From NCBI RefSeq assembly GCF_000600295.1, contig NZ_JEMG01000001.1:325459-389458 (forward strand): a stretch of 64,000 nt of DNA, given 5' to 3'. How positions within the stretch are numbered: position 1 is the first letter of the stretch; each line of letters begins with the position of its first letter. The position numbers and the translations under genes were made by a program. Positions 50,119-59,032 of this stretch are shown here, piece by piece. The notes below the pieces were generated by a model. The model was not told the DNA's origin. It searched no databases and worked only from the letters and a program-made list of their open reading frames with translations. This stretch comes from Hylemonella gracilis str. Niagara R. Lineage in GTDB: Bacteria > Pseudomonadota > Gammaproteobacteria > Burkholderiales > Burkholderiaceae_C.

Positions 50119-53100
50119 ATGAACGCTCCCTTGCCCGCGCATGTGCGCCGCGCCCTCGAAACAGTCACCCTCGACGATAAATACGCCCTCGCATCGGGCC
50201 AGGCCTTCATGAGCGGCGTGCAGGCCCTCGTGCGTCTGCCTATGCTGCAGCGCCAGCGCGACGCGGCGGCGGGACGCAACACGGCGGGTTTCATCAGCGG
50301 CTACCGCGGCTCCCCGCTGGGCACCTACGACCAGGCGCTGTGGAAGGCCAAGACGCACTTGCAGGCGCAGCACATCGTTTTCCAGCCCGGCGTCAACGAA
50401 GAGCTGGCCGCCACGGCCATCTGGGGCACGCAACAATTGGGGTTCGCCCCGCCGGACAGCAAGCGCTTCGACGGCGTGTTCGGCCTCTGGTACGGCAAGG
50501 GCCCGGGCGCGGACCGCTGCGCCGATGTGTTCAAGCACGCCAACATGGCGGGCACGACGCCCTGGGGTGGCGTGATCGCGGTGGTGGGTGACGACCATGT
50601 GGCCAAGAGCAGCACGGCCGCGCACCAGAGCGACCACCTGTTCAAGGCCTGTGGCCTGCCGGTGTTCTTCCCGGCCAATGTGCAGGAAATCCTGGACCTG
50701 GGCATCCACGCCTGGGCTCTGAGCCGCTACGCGGGCGTGTGGTCGGGCGTGAAGACCATCCAGGAGATCGTGGAATCCAGCGCCACGGTGCAGATCGACC
50801 CTGGTCGGGTGCGCATCCTGCTACCCGAGGATTTCCAGATGCCGCCGGGCGGCGTGCACATCCGCTGGCCCGACGCCCCGCTGGACCAGGAGGCGCGGCT
50901 CTACGACCACAAGTGGTACGCGGCCCTGGCCTATGTGCGCGCCAACCGGCTCAACCACAATGTGATCGAAGGGCCGGCCGATGTCTTCGGCCTCATCGCC
51001 AGCGGCAAGGCCTACAACGACACCCGCCAGGCCCTGCTCGACCTGGGGCTGGACGAAGCGGCCTGCCGGCGAATCGGCATCCGCCTGCACAAGGTGGGCG
51101 TGGTCTGGCCGCTGGAGGCACAGCTCACGCGCGAGTTCGCCCAGGGCCTGCGCGAAATCCTGGTGGTCGAGGAAAAACGCCAGGTCATCGAGTACCAGCT
51201 CAAGGAAGAGCTCTACAACTGGCGGCCCGACGTGCGCCCGAACGTGCTGGGCAAGTTCGACGAGGGCGACGATGCGGCGGGCGGCCATTTTGGCGGGGAA
51301 TGGTCCCTGCCCAATCCCACCGCCCATACCCTGCTGCGCGCGAACGCAGACCTGTCGCCGGCCTTGATCGCGCGCGCCATCGCGCGGCGCCTCAAGAAGC
51401 TGGGCCTCGCGCCCGAGGGCAGCGACGCCGCGGCGCGCATGGACGCGCACCTGGCCGTGCTCGATGCCAAGGAGCGCGCGATGCAGGCGCTGGAGGTGCG
51501 CATGAGCGGGTCGAAAGCCGCCGAGCGCCAGCCCTGGTTCTGTGCCGGTTGCCCCCATAACACCAGCACCCGGGTGCCGGAGGGTTCACGCGCGATGGCG
51601 GGCATTGGTTGCCACTACATGGCGCTGTGGATGGACCGGTCCACGCTGGGCTTCACGCAGATGGGGGGCGAGGGCGTGCCCTGGGTCGGCCAGCAGCCCT
51701 TCACGAAGGAGCAGCATGTCTTCGCCAACCTGGGCGATGGCACCTACTTCCACAGCGGCATCCTGGCCATCCGCCAGGCCATCGCCGCGGGTGTGAACAT
51801 CACCTACAAGATCCTCTACAACGACGCGGTGGCGATGACGGGCGGGCAGCAGATTGGAGAGCGACCCGAAGGTCATTCCGTGCTGCAGATCATGAACAGT
51901 CTGCTGTCCGAGGGCGTGTCCCGGCTGGTCATCGTGAGTGACCAACCCGGGAAGTACCGAGGCCTCCCGATCGCGCCGGGCGTGGGGGTGCATCACCGAG
52001 ACGAACTGGATCACCTGCAGCGCGAGTTCCGTGAGATCAAGGGCACCAGCGTCATCGTCTACGAACAGACCTGCGCCACCGAGAAGCGCCGTCGCCGCAA
52101 GCGCGGCATGCTGAGCGAGCCGGCCGTGCGCGTGCTGATCAACGAAGCGGTCTGTGAGGGCTGCGGAGACTGCGGCGTGCAAAGCAATTGCCTGGCGGTG
52201 GAGCCGCTGGAGACCGAGTTCGGCCGCAAACGCCAGATCAACCAGAGCAGCTGCAACAAGGACCTGAGCTGCCTCAAGGGCTTCTGTCCCAGCTTTGTCA
52301 CGGTCGAAGGCGGCACGCTGAAAAAGAAGGCCCAGCCCTCCGTGCCGGCCGTGGACAGCCTGGACGATCTGCCGGAACCGGACATCCCGCCGCTCGCATC
52401 GGGCGCGAGCGCTGTCTGGGGCATCGTCGTCGCGGGCGTGGGCGGTACCGGTGTCATCACCATCGGCCAGTTGCTGGGCATGGCGGCCCATCTGGAAGGC
52501 AAGGGCATCGTGACCCAGGACGCGGCCGGGCTGGCGCAGAAAGGCGGTGCGACCTGGAGCCATGTGCTGATCGCCGCGTCGCAGGAGGTGGTGCACGTCA
52601 CGCGCGTGGGCATGGCCGCAGCCGACCTGGTGATCGCCTGCGACCCCATCGTGGCGGCCGGCAAGGAAACCCTGCTGCGCATGCGCCCGGGGCGCACGCG
52701 CGTGGCGCTCAACAGCCATGGCGCGCCCACGGCCGCCTTCGTGCGCGACGCCGACTGGCGCAACCCCGCCGCGACCTGCGCGAGCGAGGTGGCCGGGGCG
52801 TTGAGCGAGGCCAGTGTCGCTGACCCTGGCGAAGACACGAAGGCCCAGTTGGGCATCTTCGACGCCGACACCGCTGCCTCGCGCCTGATGGGCGACAGTC
52901 TCTACGCCAACCCCATGATGCTGGGCTACGCCTGGCAGCGGGGCTGGGTGCCGCTGCGCCTCGAATCCCTGCTGCGCGCGATCGAACTCAACGCCGTGGC
53001 GGTGGCGCAGAACAAGGCGGCGTTCGGCTGGGGCCGCCGCGCGGCCCACGCGCCCGAGGATTTCGCGCGGCGCTTGGCGTCGGCCAGCACTCCGTCGCAA

Positions 53101-53772
53101 GCCCTGGTGTTCCACAAACCGCTCACGCTGGACCAAGTCGTGGCGCGTCGCGTGGAGTTCCTGACGGCCTACCAGGACGCAGCGTATGCCGAGCGTTACC
53201 GGGCCTTCGTCGGGCGCGTGCGCCAAGCCGAGGCGGCGTTCGGCAAGACACAGCTCAGCGACGCCGTGGCCCGGGGCCTGTTCAAGCTCATGGCCTACAA
53301 GGACGAGTACGAAGTCGCCCGCCTGCACAGTGACCCGGCGTTTCTCGCGCGCATCGGGGCGCAGTTCGAGGGCGACTTCAAGCTCCACTACCACCTGGCG
53401 CCGCCCTTGCTAGCGCGGCGCAACGCGCGGGGTGAGTTGCAGAAGCGCCGCTTCGGCCCCTTCACGCTCACGCTCTTTCGGGGGCTGGCGCGCCTGAAGG
53501 GCTTGCGCGGCACGGCCTTCGACCCCTTTGGTCATACCGAGGAGCGCAAGACCGAGCGCGCCCTGATCGCGGAGTACCGCGCCTGCATCGAGGAACTGTT
53601 GGCCGGCCTGTCCGCGCAGAACCTGGCCGCCGCGACCGAAATCGCCCGCCTGCCCGAGCAGATCCGGGGCTACGGCCATGTGAAGGCCCGGCATCTGGCG
53701 GCGGCGCGGCTGGCCTGGGATGCCAAGATGGCGGCCTGGCGGGTCCAGGCGGCGGGTCAACGGCCGCTATAA
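50119..53772 (+). CDS. Fused indolepyruvate ferredoxin oxidoreductase (2-oxoacid oxidoreductase)
   Basis: The 1217-aa product fuses both subunits of a thiamine-dependent 2-oxoacid:acceptor oxidoreductase. The N-terminal part (about 1-600) holds the alpha-like and TPP-binding domains (GYRGSPLGTYDQALW, GIGCHYMALWMDR, ANLGDGTYFHSGI). A Cys cluster lies at about 680-735 (CEGCGDC, then CNKDLSCLKGFCPSF), and a gamma-like domain begins near 773 (GVGGTGVITIGQLLGMAAHLEGKG). The C-terminal region (DUF6537-like) follows to the end. Fused aerobic enzymes of this kind are thought to oxidise aryl or branched 2-oxoacids; the substrate here is not evident. It lies alone between mltA and yajC. Confidence 0.9.
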   Translation: MNAPLPAHVRRALETVTLDDKYALASGQAFMSGVQALVRLPMLQRQRDAAAGRNTAGFISGYRGSPLGTYDQALWKAKTHLQAQHIVFQPGVNEELAATAIWGTQQLGFAPPDSKRFDGVFGLWYGKGPGADRCADVFKHANMAGTTPWGGVIAVVGDDHVAKSSTAAHQSDHLFKACGLPVFFPANVQEILDLGIHAWALSRYAGVWSGVKTIQEIVESSATVQIDPGRVRILLPEDFQMPPGGVHIRWPDAPLDQEARLYDHKWYAALAYVRANRLNHNVIEGPADVFGLIASGKAYNDTRQALLDLGLDEAACRRIGIRLHKVGVVWPLEAQLTREFAQGLREILVVEEKRQVIEYQLKEELYNWRPDVRPNVLGKFDEGDDAAGGHFGGEWSLPNPTAHTLLRANADLSPALIARAIARRLKKLGLAPEGSDAAARMDAHLAVLDAKERAMQALEVRMSGSKAAERQPWFCAGCPHNTSTRVPEGSRAMAGIGCHYMALWMDRSTLGFTQMGGEGVPWVGQQPFTKEQHVFANLGDGTYFHSGILAIRQAIAAGVNITYKILYNDAVAMTGGQQIGERPEGHSVLQIMNSLLSEGVSRLVIVSDQPGKYRGLPIAPGVGVHHRDELDHLQREFREIKGTSVIVYEQTCATEKRRRRKRGMLSEPAVRVLINEAVCEGCGDCGVQSNCLAVEPLETEFGRKRQINQSSCNKDLSCLKGFCPSFVTVEGGTLKKKAQPSVPAVDSLDDLPEPDIPPLASGASAVWGIVVAGVGGTGVITIGQLLGMAAHLEGKGIVTQDAAGLAQKGGATWSHVLIAASQEVVHVTRVGMAAADLVIACDPIVAAGKETLLRMRPGRTRVALNSHGAPTAAFVRDADWRNPAATCASEVAGALSEASVADPGEDTKAQLGIFDADTAASRLMGDSLYANPMMLGYAWQRGWVPLRLESLLRAIELNAVAVAQNKAAFGWGRRAAHAPEDFARRLASASTPSQALVFHKPLTLDQVVARRVEFLTAYQDAAYAERYRAFVGRVRQAEAAFGKTQLSDAVARGLFKLMAYKDEYEVARLHSDPAFLARIGAQFEGDFKLHYHLAPPLLARRNARGELQKRRFGPFTLTLFRGLARLKGLRGTAFDPFGHTEERKTERALIAEYRACIEELLAGLSAQNLAAATEIARLPEQIRGYGHVKARHLAAARLAWDAKMAAWRVQAAGQRPL

Positions 53773-53874
53773 GCGGCGTGCAACCTCGCGGCTCGGGCTG
53801 CATCACACGTTCTGGCCCCTTCCCGCGCGGCGGCCGACGTCGGGCTTGGAACCCCCAGGGCGCCACGGGACACC

Positions 53875-53904
53875 ATGACCGCGCCGCACGGCCGCCCGTA
53901 CAAT
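53875..53904 (+). promoter_or_regulatory. Candidate promoter of the yajC-secDF operon
   Basis: ATGACC (53875-53880) and TACAAT (53899-53904) are spaced by 18 bp, a fair sigma70 match. A perfect 8-bp hairpin (GAGCGGCC/GGCCGCTC, 53921-53941) follows in the leader before the yajC GTG. Tentative. Confidence 0.4.
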
Positions 53905-53970
53905 CGGCGGCTTTCCGTGTGAGCGGCCTAGCGGGCCGCTCGCGCGCTTCATAACCGCCAGGAGCCTATT

Positions 53971-54303
53971 GTGTTCATTTCCACCGCTTACGCCCAAACC
54001 GCGCCCGCTGCAACGCCCGAAGGTGGGCTGGGTTCGTCCCTGATGAGCATGCTGCCCATCGTGCTGATGTTCGTGGTGCTGTACTTCATCATGATCCGTC
54101 CGCAGATGAAGAAGCAGAAGGAGCACCGCGCCATGGTCGAAGCCCTGGCCAAGGGCGACGAAGTGGTGACGGTCGGCGGCATGCTGGGCCGCGTGAGCAG
54201 CGTCGGCGACAACCAGCTGGGTCTGGAAATCGCCTCCGGTGTCGAAGTGCAGATCCAGCGCCACGCCGTGGCCCAGGTGCTGCCCAAGGGCACGCTGAAG
54301 TAA
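53971..54303 (+). CDS. yajC: Preprotein translocase accessory subunit YajC
   Basis: YajC associates with SecDF at the inner membrane. The 110-aa product has one membrane helix (about 23-45, LPIVLMFVVLYFIMIRP), the basic MKKQKEHRAMVEAL stretch and the family motif KGDEVVTVGGMLGRVSSV. The start is a GTG with AGGAG six bases upstream. secD follows after 98 bp, the usual order. Confidence 0.95.
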   Translation: MFISTAYAQTAPAATPEGGLGSSLMSMLPIVLMFVVLYFIMIRPQMKKQKEHRAMVEALAKGDEVVTVGGMLGRVSSVGDNQLGLEIASGVEVQIQRHAVAQVLPKGTLK

Positions 54304-54401
54304 GTCCACCGTGCATGGCCGGGTGGCGCGCCGTCAAGCGGCGACACCCGGTGCCTCGGCCCCGCCTCTCTTCTCGTGTCTTCGTCAGGCGCGATCCCGT
54401 C

Positions 54402-56303
54402 ATGAACCGTTACCCCCTGTGGAAATACGCGATCATCGTGATCGCCTTGCTGGTGGGCGCCATTTACACGGCGCCCAATTTCTTTGGTGAAGCCCCGGCC
54501 GTGCAGGTTTCGCCCGCCCGCGCCACCCAGAAAGTGGACTCGGCCGTGCAGGCGCGCGTCGAGGATGCGCTCAAGCAGGCCGGCTTGTCCCCGCTGGCCG
54601 TGCAACTGGATGGCAGCGCCCCCGGCGGCACGCTGCGCGTGCGCTTCGATTCCACCGACGCGCAGCTGCGGGCCAAGGACGCCATCAGCCGCGCGCTCAA
54701 CCCCGATCCGGCGGCCTCGGGCTACATCGTGGCCCTCAACCTGATCTCCAACACGCCCGGCTGGCTCAGTGCCTTGCGTGCCGCGCCCATGTACCTGGGG
54801 CTGGATTTGCGCGGCGGCGTGCACTTCATGCTGCAGGTGGACATGCAGGCCGCGCTGACCAAGAAGGCCGAGTCGCTGGCCGGTGACCTGCGCACCACCC
54901 TGCGTGAGAAGAGCATCCGGCACGGCGGCATCGCGCGCAATGGCGAGACGATCGAAATTCGCTTGCGCGGCGGCGACGCGGCTGCCACGGCCGAAGCCAT
55001 CCGGCGCGTGCTGCTGGAGCAGTTCGCGGACCTGCAGCTGGTGGAAGGCAATGAGGGTGGTGACATCAAGCTGAGCCTCAGCCTCAAGCAAGCGGCCGCC
55101 CGACTGGTGCAGGAGCAGGCGCTCAAGCAGAACATCACCACCCTGCACAACCGCATCAACGAGCTGGGCGTGGCCGAGCCGGTGATCCAGCAGCAGGGCT
55201 TGGACCGCATCGTCGTGCAGTTGCCTGGCGTGCAGGACACCGCCAAGGCCAAGGACATCCTGGGCCGCACCGCCACGCTGGAACTGCGTATGGTGGACGA
55301 AAGCACCGAGGGCCGCGCCGCCGAGCTGGGCACCGGTGCCGTGCCTTTCACCTCGGAACGTTATCTTGACCGCGATGGCCGCGCGGTCATCGTCAAGAAG
55401 CAGGTCGTGCTGACCGGTGAGAACCTGACCGACGCCCAACCCGGCTTCGACAGCCAGACGCAGGAACCAACCGTCAACCTCACCTTGGACGCCAAGGGCG
55501 CGCGCGTGTTCCGCGACGTGACGCGCGAGAGCGTGGGCAAGCGCATGGCCATCATCCTGTTCGAGAAGGGTGTGGGCGAGGTGGTGACGGCCCCCGTCAT
55601 CCGCAGCGAGATTGGCGGCGGGCGTGTGCAAATTTCCGGGCGCATGAGTACCACCGAGGCCGCCGACACGGCCCTGCTGCTGCGCGCCGGTTCGCTGGCC
55701 GCGCCGATGGAGATCATCGAGGAACGTACCATCGGCCCCAGCCTGGGCGCGGACAACATCGAGAAAGGCTTCGCCAGCGTGACCTGGGGCTTCGTCGCCG
55801 TGGCGCTGTTCATGGGCGTCTATTACATGCTGTTCGGCGTGTTCTCCGCCGTGGCCCTGGCGGTCAACCTGCTGCTGCTGGTTGCCGTCCTGTCCATGTT
55901 GCAGGCCACGCTGACCCTGCCGGGCATGGCGGCCATGGCCCTGGTGCTGGGCATGGCCATCGACGCCAACGTGCTGATCAACGAGCGGGTGCGCGAGGAA
56001 CTGCGCAATGGCGCGTCTCCTCAGGCCGCGATCGCGACGGGTTATGACCGGGCCTGGGCCACGATTCTCGACTCCAACGTCACCACGCTGATCGCGGGCC
56101 TGGCCTTGCTGGCCTTCGGCACGGGGCCGGTGCGGGGCTTCGCGGTCGTGCACTGCCTGGGCATTGTGACCAGCATGTTCTCTGCCGTGTTCTTCTCGCG
56201 TGGCCTGGTCAACCTCTGGTACGGCAGCCGCAAGAAGCTCAAGAGCGTGTCGATCGGGACGGTGTGGCGGCCGGATGGCCAAGCCACCGGCAAGACGGAA
56301 TAA
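54402..56303 (+). CDS. secD: Protein translocase subunit SecD
   Basis: SecD uses the proton gradient to pull proteins through SecYEG from the periplasmic side. The 633-aa product has the first membrane helix (about 7-24), the periplasmic domains with LGLDLRGGVHFMLQVD near residue 130 and VVQLPGVQDTAKAKDILGRTA, then five more helices with GPSLGADNIEKGF, LPGMAAMALVLGMAIDANVLINERVREEL and GYDRAWATILDSNVTTLIAG. The ATG at 54402 begins the first helix; the longer open frame upstream is the leader. Confidence 0.97.
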   Translation: MNRYPLWKYAIIVIALLVGAIYTAPNFFGEAPAVQVSPARATQKVDSAVQARVEDALKQAGLSPLAVQLDGSAPGGTLRVRFDSTDAQLRAKDAISRALNPDPAASGYIVALNLISNTPGWLSALRAAPMYLGLDLRGGVHFMLQVDMQAALTKKAESLAGDLRTTLREKSIRHGGIARNGETIEIRLRGGDAAATAEAIRRVLLEQFADLQLVEGNEGGDIKLSLSLKQAAARLVQEQALKQNITTLHNRINELGVAEPVIQQQGLDRIVVQLPGVQDTAKAKDILGRTATLELRMVDESTEGRAAELGTGAVPFTSERYLDRDGRAVIVKKQVVLTGENLTDAQPGFDSQTQEPTVNLTLDAKGARVFRDVTRESVGKRMAIILFEKGVGEVVTAPVIRSEIGGGRVQISGRMSTTEAADTALLLRAGSLAAPMEIIEERTIGPSLGADNIEKGFASVTWGFVAVALFMGVYYMLFGVFSAVALAVNLLLLVAVLSMLQATLTLPGMAAMALVLGMAIDANVLINERVREELRNGASPQAAIATGYDRAWATILDSNVTTLIAGLALLAFGTGPVRGFAVVHCLGIVTSMFSAVFFSRGLVNLWYGSRKKLKSVSIGTVWRPDGQATGKTE

Positions 56304-56318
56304 AGGGGAGCGAGCGCC

Positions 56319-57275
56319 ATGGAGTTTTTCAAGATCAAACGCGACATTCCCTTCATGCGCCATGCGCTGTTGCTGAATGCCGTTTCCATCGTCACCTTCC
56401 TGCTGGCGGTGTTCTTCCTCGTCACGCGCGGCCTGCACCTCTCGGTGGAGTTCACGGGCGGCACGCTGATGGAGGTGAGCTACACGCAGACCGCAGACCT
56501 GGAGGCCATCCGGGGCGGCATCGCGAAGCTCGGGTATACCGATGTGCAGGTGCAGAACTTCGGCACGGCGCGCGATGTGTTGATCCGCCTGCCGGCCGTC
56601 AAGGGCGTGAGCTCCGGCGAGCAGAGCGCTCAGGTGCTGGGCGTGCTGCAGGCCGCTGATGCCGGCGCCACCTTGCGGCGCAGCGAATTCGTCGGGCCGC
56701 AGGTCGGTGACGAACTGGCGCTGGACGGGCTCAAGGCCCTGGCCTTCGTGGTGATCGGCATCGTGATCTACCTGGCTTTCCGTTTCGAGTGGAAGTTCGG
56801 CGTCGCGGGCATCATCGCCAACCTGCATGATGTGGTCATCATCCTGGGCTTTTTCGCCTTCTTCCAATGGGAGTTCTCGCTGCCGGTGCTGGCGGCGGTG
56901 CTGGCCGTGCTGGGTTATTCGGTGAACGAGTCGGTGGTGATCTTCGACCGCATCCGCGAGAGCTTCCGCCGCCAGCGCAAGATGGATGTGAAAGCCACCA
57001 TCGACCACGCCATCACCAGCACCATCAGCCGCACCATCATCACCCACGGCAGCACGCAGTTGGTGGTGCTGTCCATGCTGATCTTCGGTGGCCCCACCCT
57101 GCATTACTTCGCCCTGGCGCTGACGATCGGCATTTGTTTTGGCATCTACTCGTCCGTCTTCGTCGCCGCCTCGATCGCCATGTGGCTGGGCGTCAAGCGC
57201 GAGGATCTGATCAAGGCCACGCCCGACAAGGGCAAGCATGATCCCAAGGACCCGAACTCCGGCGCGGTGGTCTGA
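56319..57275 (+). CDS. secF: Protein translocase subunit SecF
   Basis: SecF completes the SecDF pump. The 318-aa product has the first helix (ALLLNAVSIVTFLLAVFFLVTRG), HLSVEFTGGTLMEVSY, the periplasmic part, and five helices with LAVLGYSVNESVVIFDRIRESFR and SRTIITHGSTQLVVLSMLIFGG. GGGGAG lies nine bases before the ATG and it begins 15 bp after secD, so the two are one operon that ends at the hairpin at 57309-57327. Confidence 0.97.
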   Translation: MEFFKIKRDIPFMRHALLLNAVSIVTFLLAVFFLVTRGLHLSVEFTGGTLMEVSYTQTADLEAIRGGIAKLGYTDVQVQNFGTARDVLIRLPAVKGVSSGEQSAQVLGVLQAADAGATLRRSEFVGPQVGDELALDGLKALAFVVIGIVIYLAFRFEWKFGVAGIIANLHDVVIILGFFAFFQWEFSLPVLAAVLAVLGYSVNESVVIFDRIRESFRRQRKMDVKATIDHAITSTISRTIITHGSTQLVVLSMLIFGGPTLHYFALALTIGICFGIYSSVFVAASIAMWLGVKREDLIKATPDKGKHDPKDPNSGAVV

Positions 57276-57308
57276 ACGCGGGGCGGGAGGCCGGTGTCCG
57301 CAAGGTGT

Positions 57309-57336
57309 AGGGGGCGACAGGCCCCCTTTCTTTTTT
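57309..57336 (+). terminator. Intrinsic terminator of yajC-secD-secF
   Basis: AGGGGG (57309-57314) pairs with CCCCCT (57322-57327), extended by a C-G pair, with a short loop, followed by TTTCTTTTTTC. It lies 33 bp after the secF stop and before the opposite-facing exporter gene. Confidence 0.85.
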
Positions 57337-57379
57337 CACCGCCGGAAATGCCGCGACGCGCGTGCCGCAGGCACCGCGT

Positions 57380-58312
57380 TCAAGCCTTGCGGCGACTCTC
57401 GCGCTGGCCCAGGCCCCAGATGCTGGTGAGCAGCAAGGCGCCGCCCAGCCATTGCGGCAGGCTCAGTTGCTCGCCCAGCAGCCAGGCCGCCAGCAACACC
57501 GTGGTCAGCGGCTCCACCAGGACGGCGATGGTCAGCAGGGTGGGCGACAGGCGTGCCGCGCCCCAGCTGAAGGCCAGCAGCGCCAGCGCCGCGGTCACGA
57601 TGCCCAGGTACAGAAACCAGGCTTGCGGCGGCACATCCGTCGGCCATTGCAAGGGCTGGTGCAGGGCGGACAGGCCCATCACGGCGGCGGCCACCACGGT
57701 CAGGCCCAGGGTGGCCGGTCCGGCGCCCAGCGCATTCGACAGTTTGCCGCTGACCAGGGTGAAACCGGTGTAGAGCAGGGCCGAGCCGATCGCGAAACCG
57801 ACACCCAGGGCAAGCTGCATCACGTCCGGGACATGACTGGCACCCGCGCCGTCCGAACCGGCCTCGTGGGGCAGCACCAGCAGCAGCGTGCCTAGCAGGG
57901 ACAGGGTCAGCAGCACGAGCAGCGGCCAGCTGGTTTGCTCCTCTCCACGCGCCAGCGCGACCAGGGTGACCAGCACCGGCGGCAGGCACAGCGCGATCAG
58001 GGTCGGGATGGCCGCGCCGATGCGCTCAATGCCATAAAACCACAGCAACACATAACCTGCCATGGCCGCGCCCGCCGCCAGCAGGGTGCCCAGCATCGGG
58101 CGCAAGGTCCGCCAGAACGCGGGCCATTGCGCGGGGCGGCCGAAGACGGACAGCAGCACGAGGGCGCCCACGACAAAGCGCCAGAAGGAGATGTTTTCGG
58201 GCGTGAAGCCGTGGCGCTGGATCAGCACCTGCACGACCAGCGCGCCCGTGCCCCAGAGGAAGCCGGCGCCGCAGGCGGCGGCCAGCGCGAGGTGGGTGGT
58301 TTTCTTTTGCAT
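57380..58312 (-). CDS. EamA-family (DMT) transporter
   Basis: The 310-aa product has ten hydrophobic segments in two EamA repeats, as in drug/metabolite exporters such as RhaT/YdcZ relatives: LALAAACGAGFLWGTGALVVQVLI at the start and LLTIAVLVEPLTTVLLAAWLLGEQLSLPQWLGGALLLTSIW at the end. Its position beside an Lrp/AsnC regulator and amine-catabolism genes suggests it exports an amino acid or amine, as with other Lrp-controlled exporters, but the substrate is unknown. Its start codon lies 35 bp after the regulator's stop on the same strand. Confidence 0.9.
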   Translation of the reverse strand: MQKKTTHLALAAACGAGFLWGTGALVVQVLIQRHGFTPENISFWRFVVGALVLLSVFGRPAQWPAFWRTLRPMLGTLLAAGAAMAGYVLLWFYGIERIGAAIPTLIALCLPPVLVTLVALARGEEQTSWPLLVLLTLSLLGTLLLVLPHEAGSDGAGASHVPDVMQLALGVGFAIGSALLYTGFTLVSGKLSNALGAGPATLGLTVVAAAVMGLSALHQPLQWPTDVPPQAWFLYLGIVTAALALLAFSWGAARLSPTLLTIAVLVEPLTTVLLAAWLLGEQLSLPQWLGGALLLTSIWGLGQRESRRKA

Positions 58313-58347
58313 GAGGCTTGGGATGGAGGGAGGTCAGGCGCTGCCGC

Positions 58348-58842
58348 TTACTCCAGCGGTAGGGCCGTGGTCTTCTTGACGGTGCGCAGCACCAGCATGG
58401 AATTCACGCGGGCCACCCCGGGCAGGCGCATCAGCACCTCGCGGTGCAAGCGTTCCAGGTCCTCGGCGTCGCGGTAGCTGAAGCGGATCAGGTAATCGTT
58501 GCTGCCGGCCACGTAGTGGCAGTCGAGGATTTCCGGCTGGTCCAGCACGGCCTGCTCGAAGGCCTCGATCCGCGCCTGCGCCGTGCTCTCGAGGTTGACG
58601 ATGGTGAAGCTCGCGCCGCTCTTGCCGATGGCGCGCGGGTTCAGCAAGGCCACGTAGCGGGCGATGACACCCGCGTCCTCCAGGGTCTTGACGCGCCGCA
58701 GGCAGGCCGAGGGTGAGAGGTGCACGCGTTGCGCCAGTTCCAGGTTGGAGCAGCGCCCGTCGGCCTGCAGCTCCCGCAGGATGGCGCGGTCGATCGCGTC
58801 CAGCGTGGCATCATGTGCGTTCGCGGCAAGCTTAATTCGCAT
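58348..58842 (-). CDS. Lrp/AsnC-family transcriptional regulator
   Basis: The 164-aa product has an N-terminal helix-turn-helix (about 14-60; LDAIDRAILRELQADGRCSNLELAQRVHLSPSACLRRVKTLEDAGVI) and a C-terminal RAM ligand-binding domain (about 70-150; VLDQPEILDCHYVAGSNDYLIRF, LPGVARVNSMLVLRTVKKTTALPL). I chose the ATG at 58842 over one at 58872 because the conserved part starts soon after. It is divergent from the aminotransferase operon, and the palindromes in the shared 190-bp gap (58843-58881) fit autoregulation and control of both sides. Confidence 0.93.
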   Translation of the reverse strand: MRIKLAANAHDATLDAIDRAILRELQADGRCSNLELAQRVHLSPSACLRRVKTLEDAGVIARYVALLNPRAIGKSGASFTIVNLESTAQARIEAFEQAVLDQPEILDCHYVAGSNDYLIRFSYRDAEDLERLHREVLMRLPGVARVNSMLVLRTVKKTTALPLE

Positions 58843-58881
58843 GAAAATTTTCCAGAAAGAAAATTGACGCAATCTTATTGC
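58843..58881. promoter_or_regulatory. Candidate Lrp/AsnC operator palindromes
   Basis: The shared upstream region of the regulator and the aminotransferase carries GAAAATTTTC (58843-58852, perfect 10-bp palindrome, directly at the regulator start) and GCAAT-CTT-ATTGC (58869-58881). A third imperfect arm pair, CAATG/CATTG, lies near 58905-58921. Lrp/AsnC proteins bind AT-rich palindromes, so these are plausible operators; no direct proof. Confidence 0.45.
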
Positions 58882-59032
58882 ATGGCCTCGGGCAGCTGCT
58901 CAGCCAATGCGCAAGCACATTGCGTCCGGCTTTCTCTAGACTGGGGCATCCGCCGAAGCATCTTTTTCAGAGGCAGATTTCTTGCTTGAAAGTGACGCAT
59001 CCGGCCCGGTTTTTCACTCTTTTGCACCGACC

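Noticed and set aside
51586-53394. 602-aa frame antisense to the indolepyruvate oxidoreductase gene
   Set aside because: It is a shadow of a real gene with no family likeness; the same holds for the long minus frames at 6856-8421, 12750-13871 and 13956-15098.
53988-57239. 1083-aa open frame antisense to yajC-secD-secF
   Set aside because: It mirrors well-identified genes in the opposite strand; long antisense frames are common at this GC content, and the sequence is His/Gln-rich without any domain.
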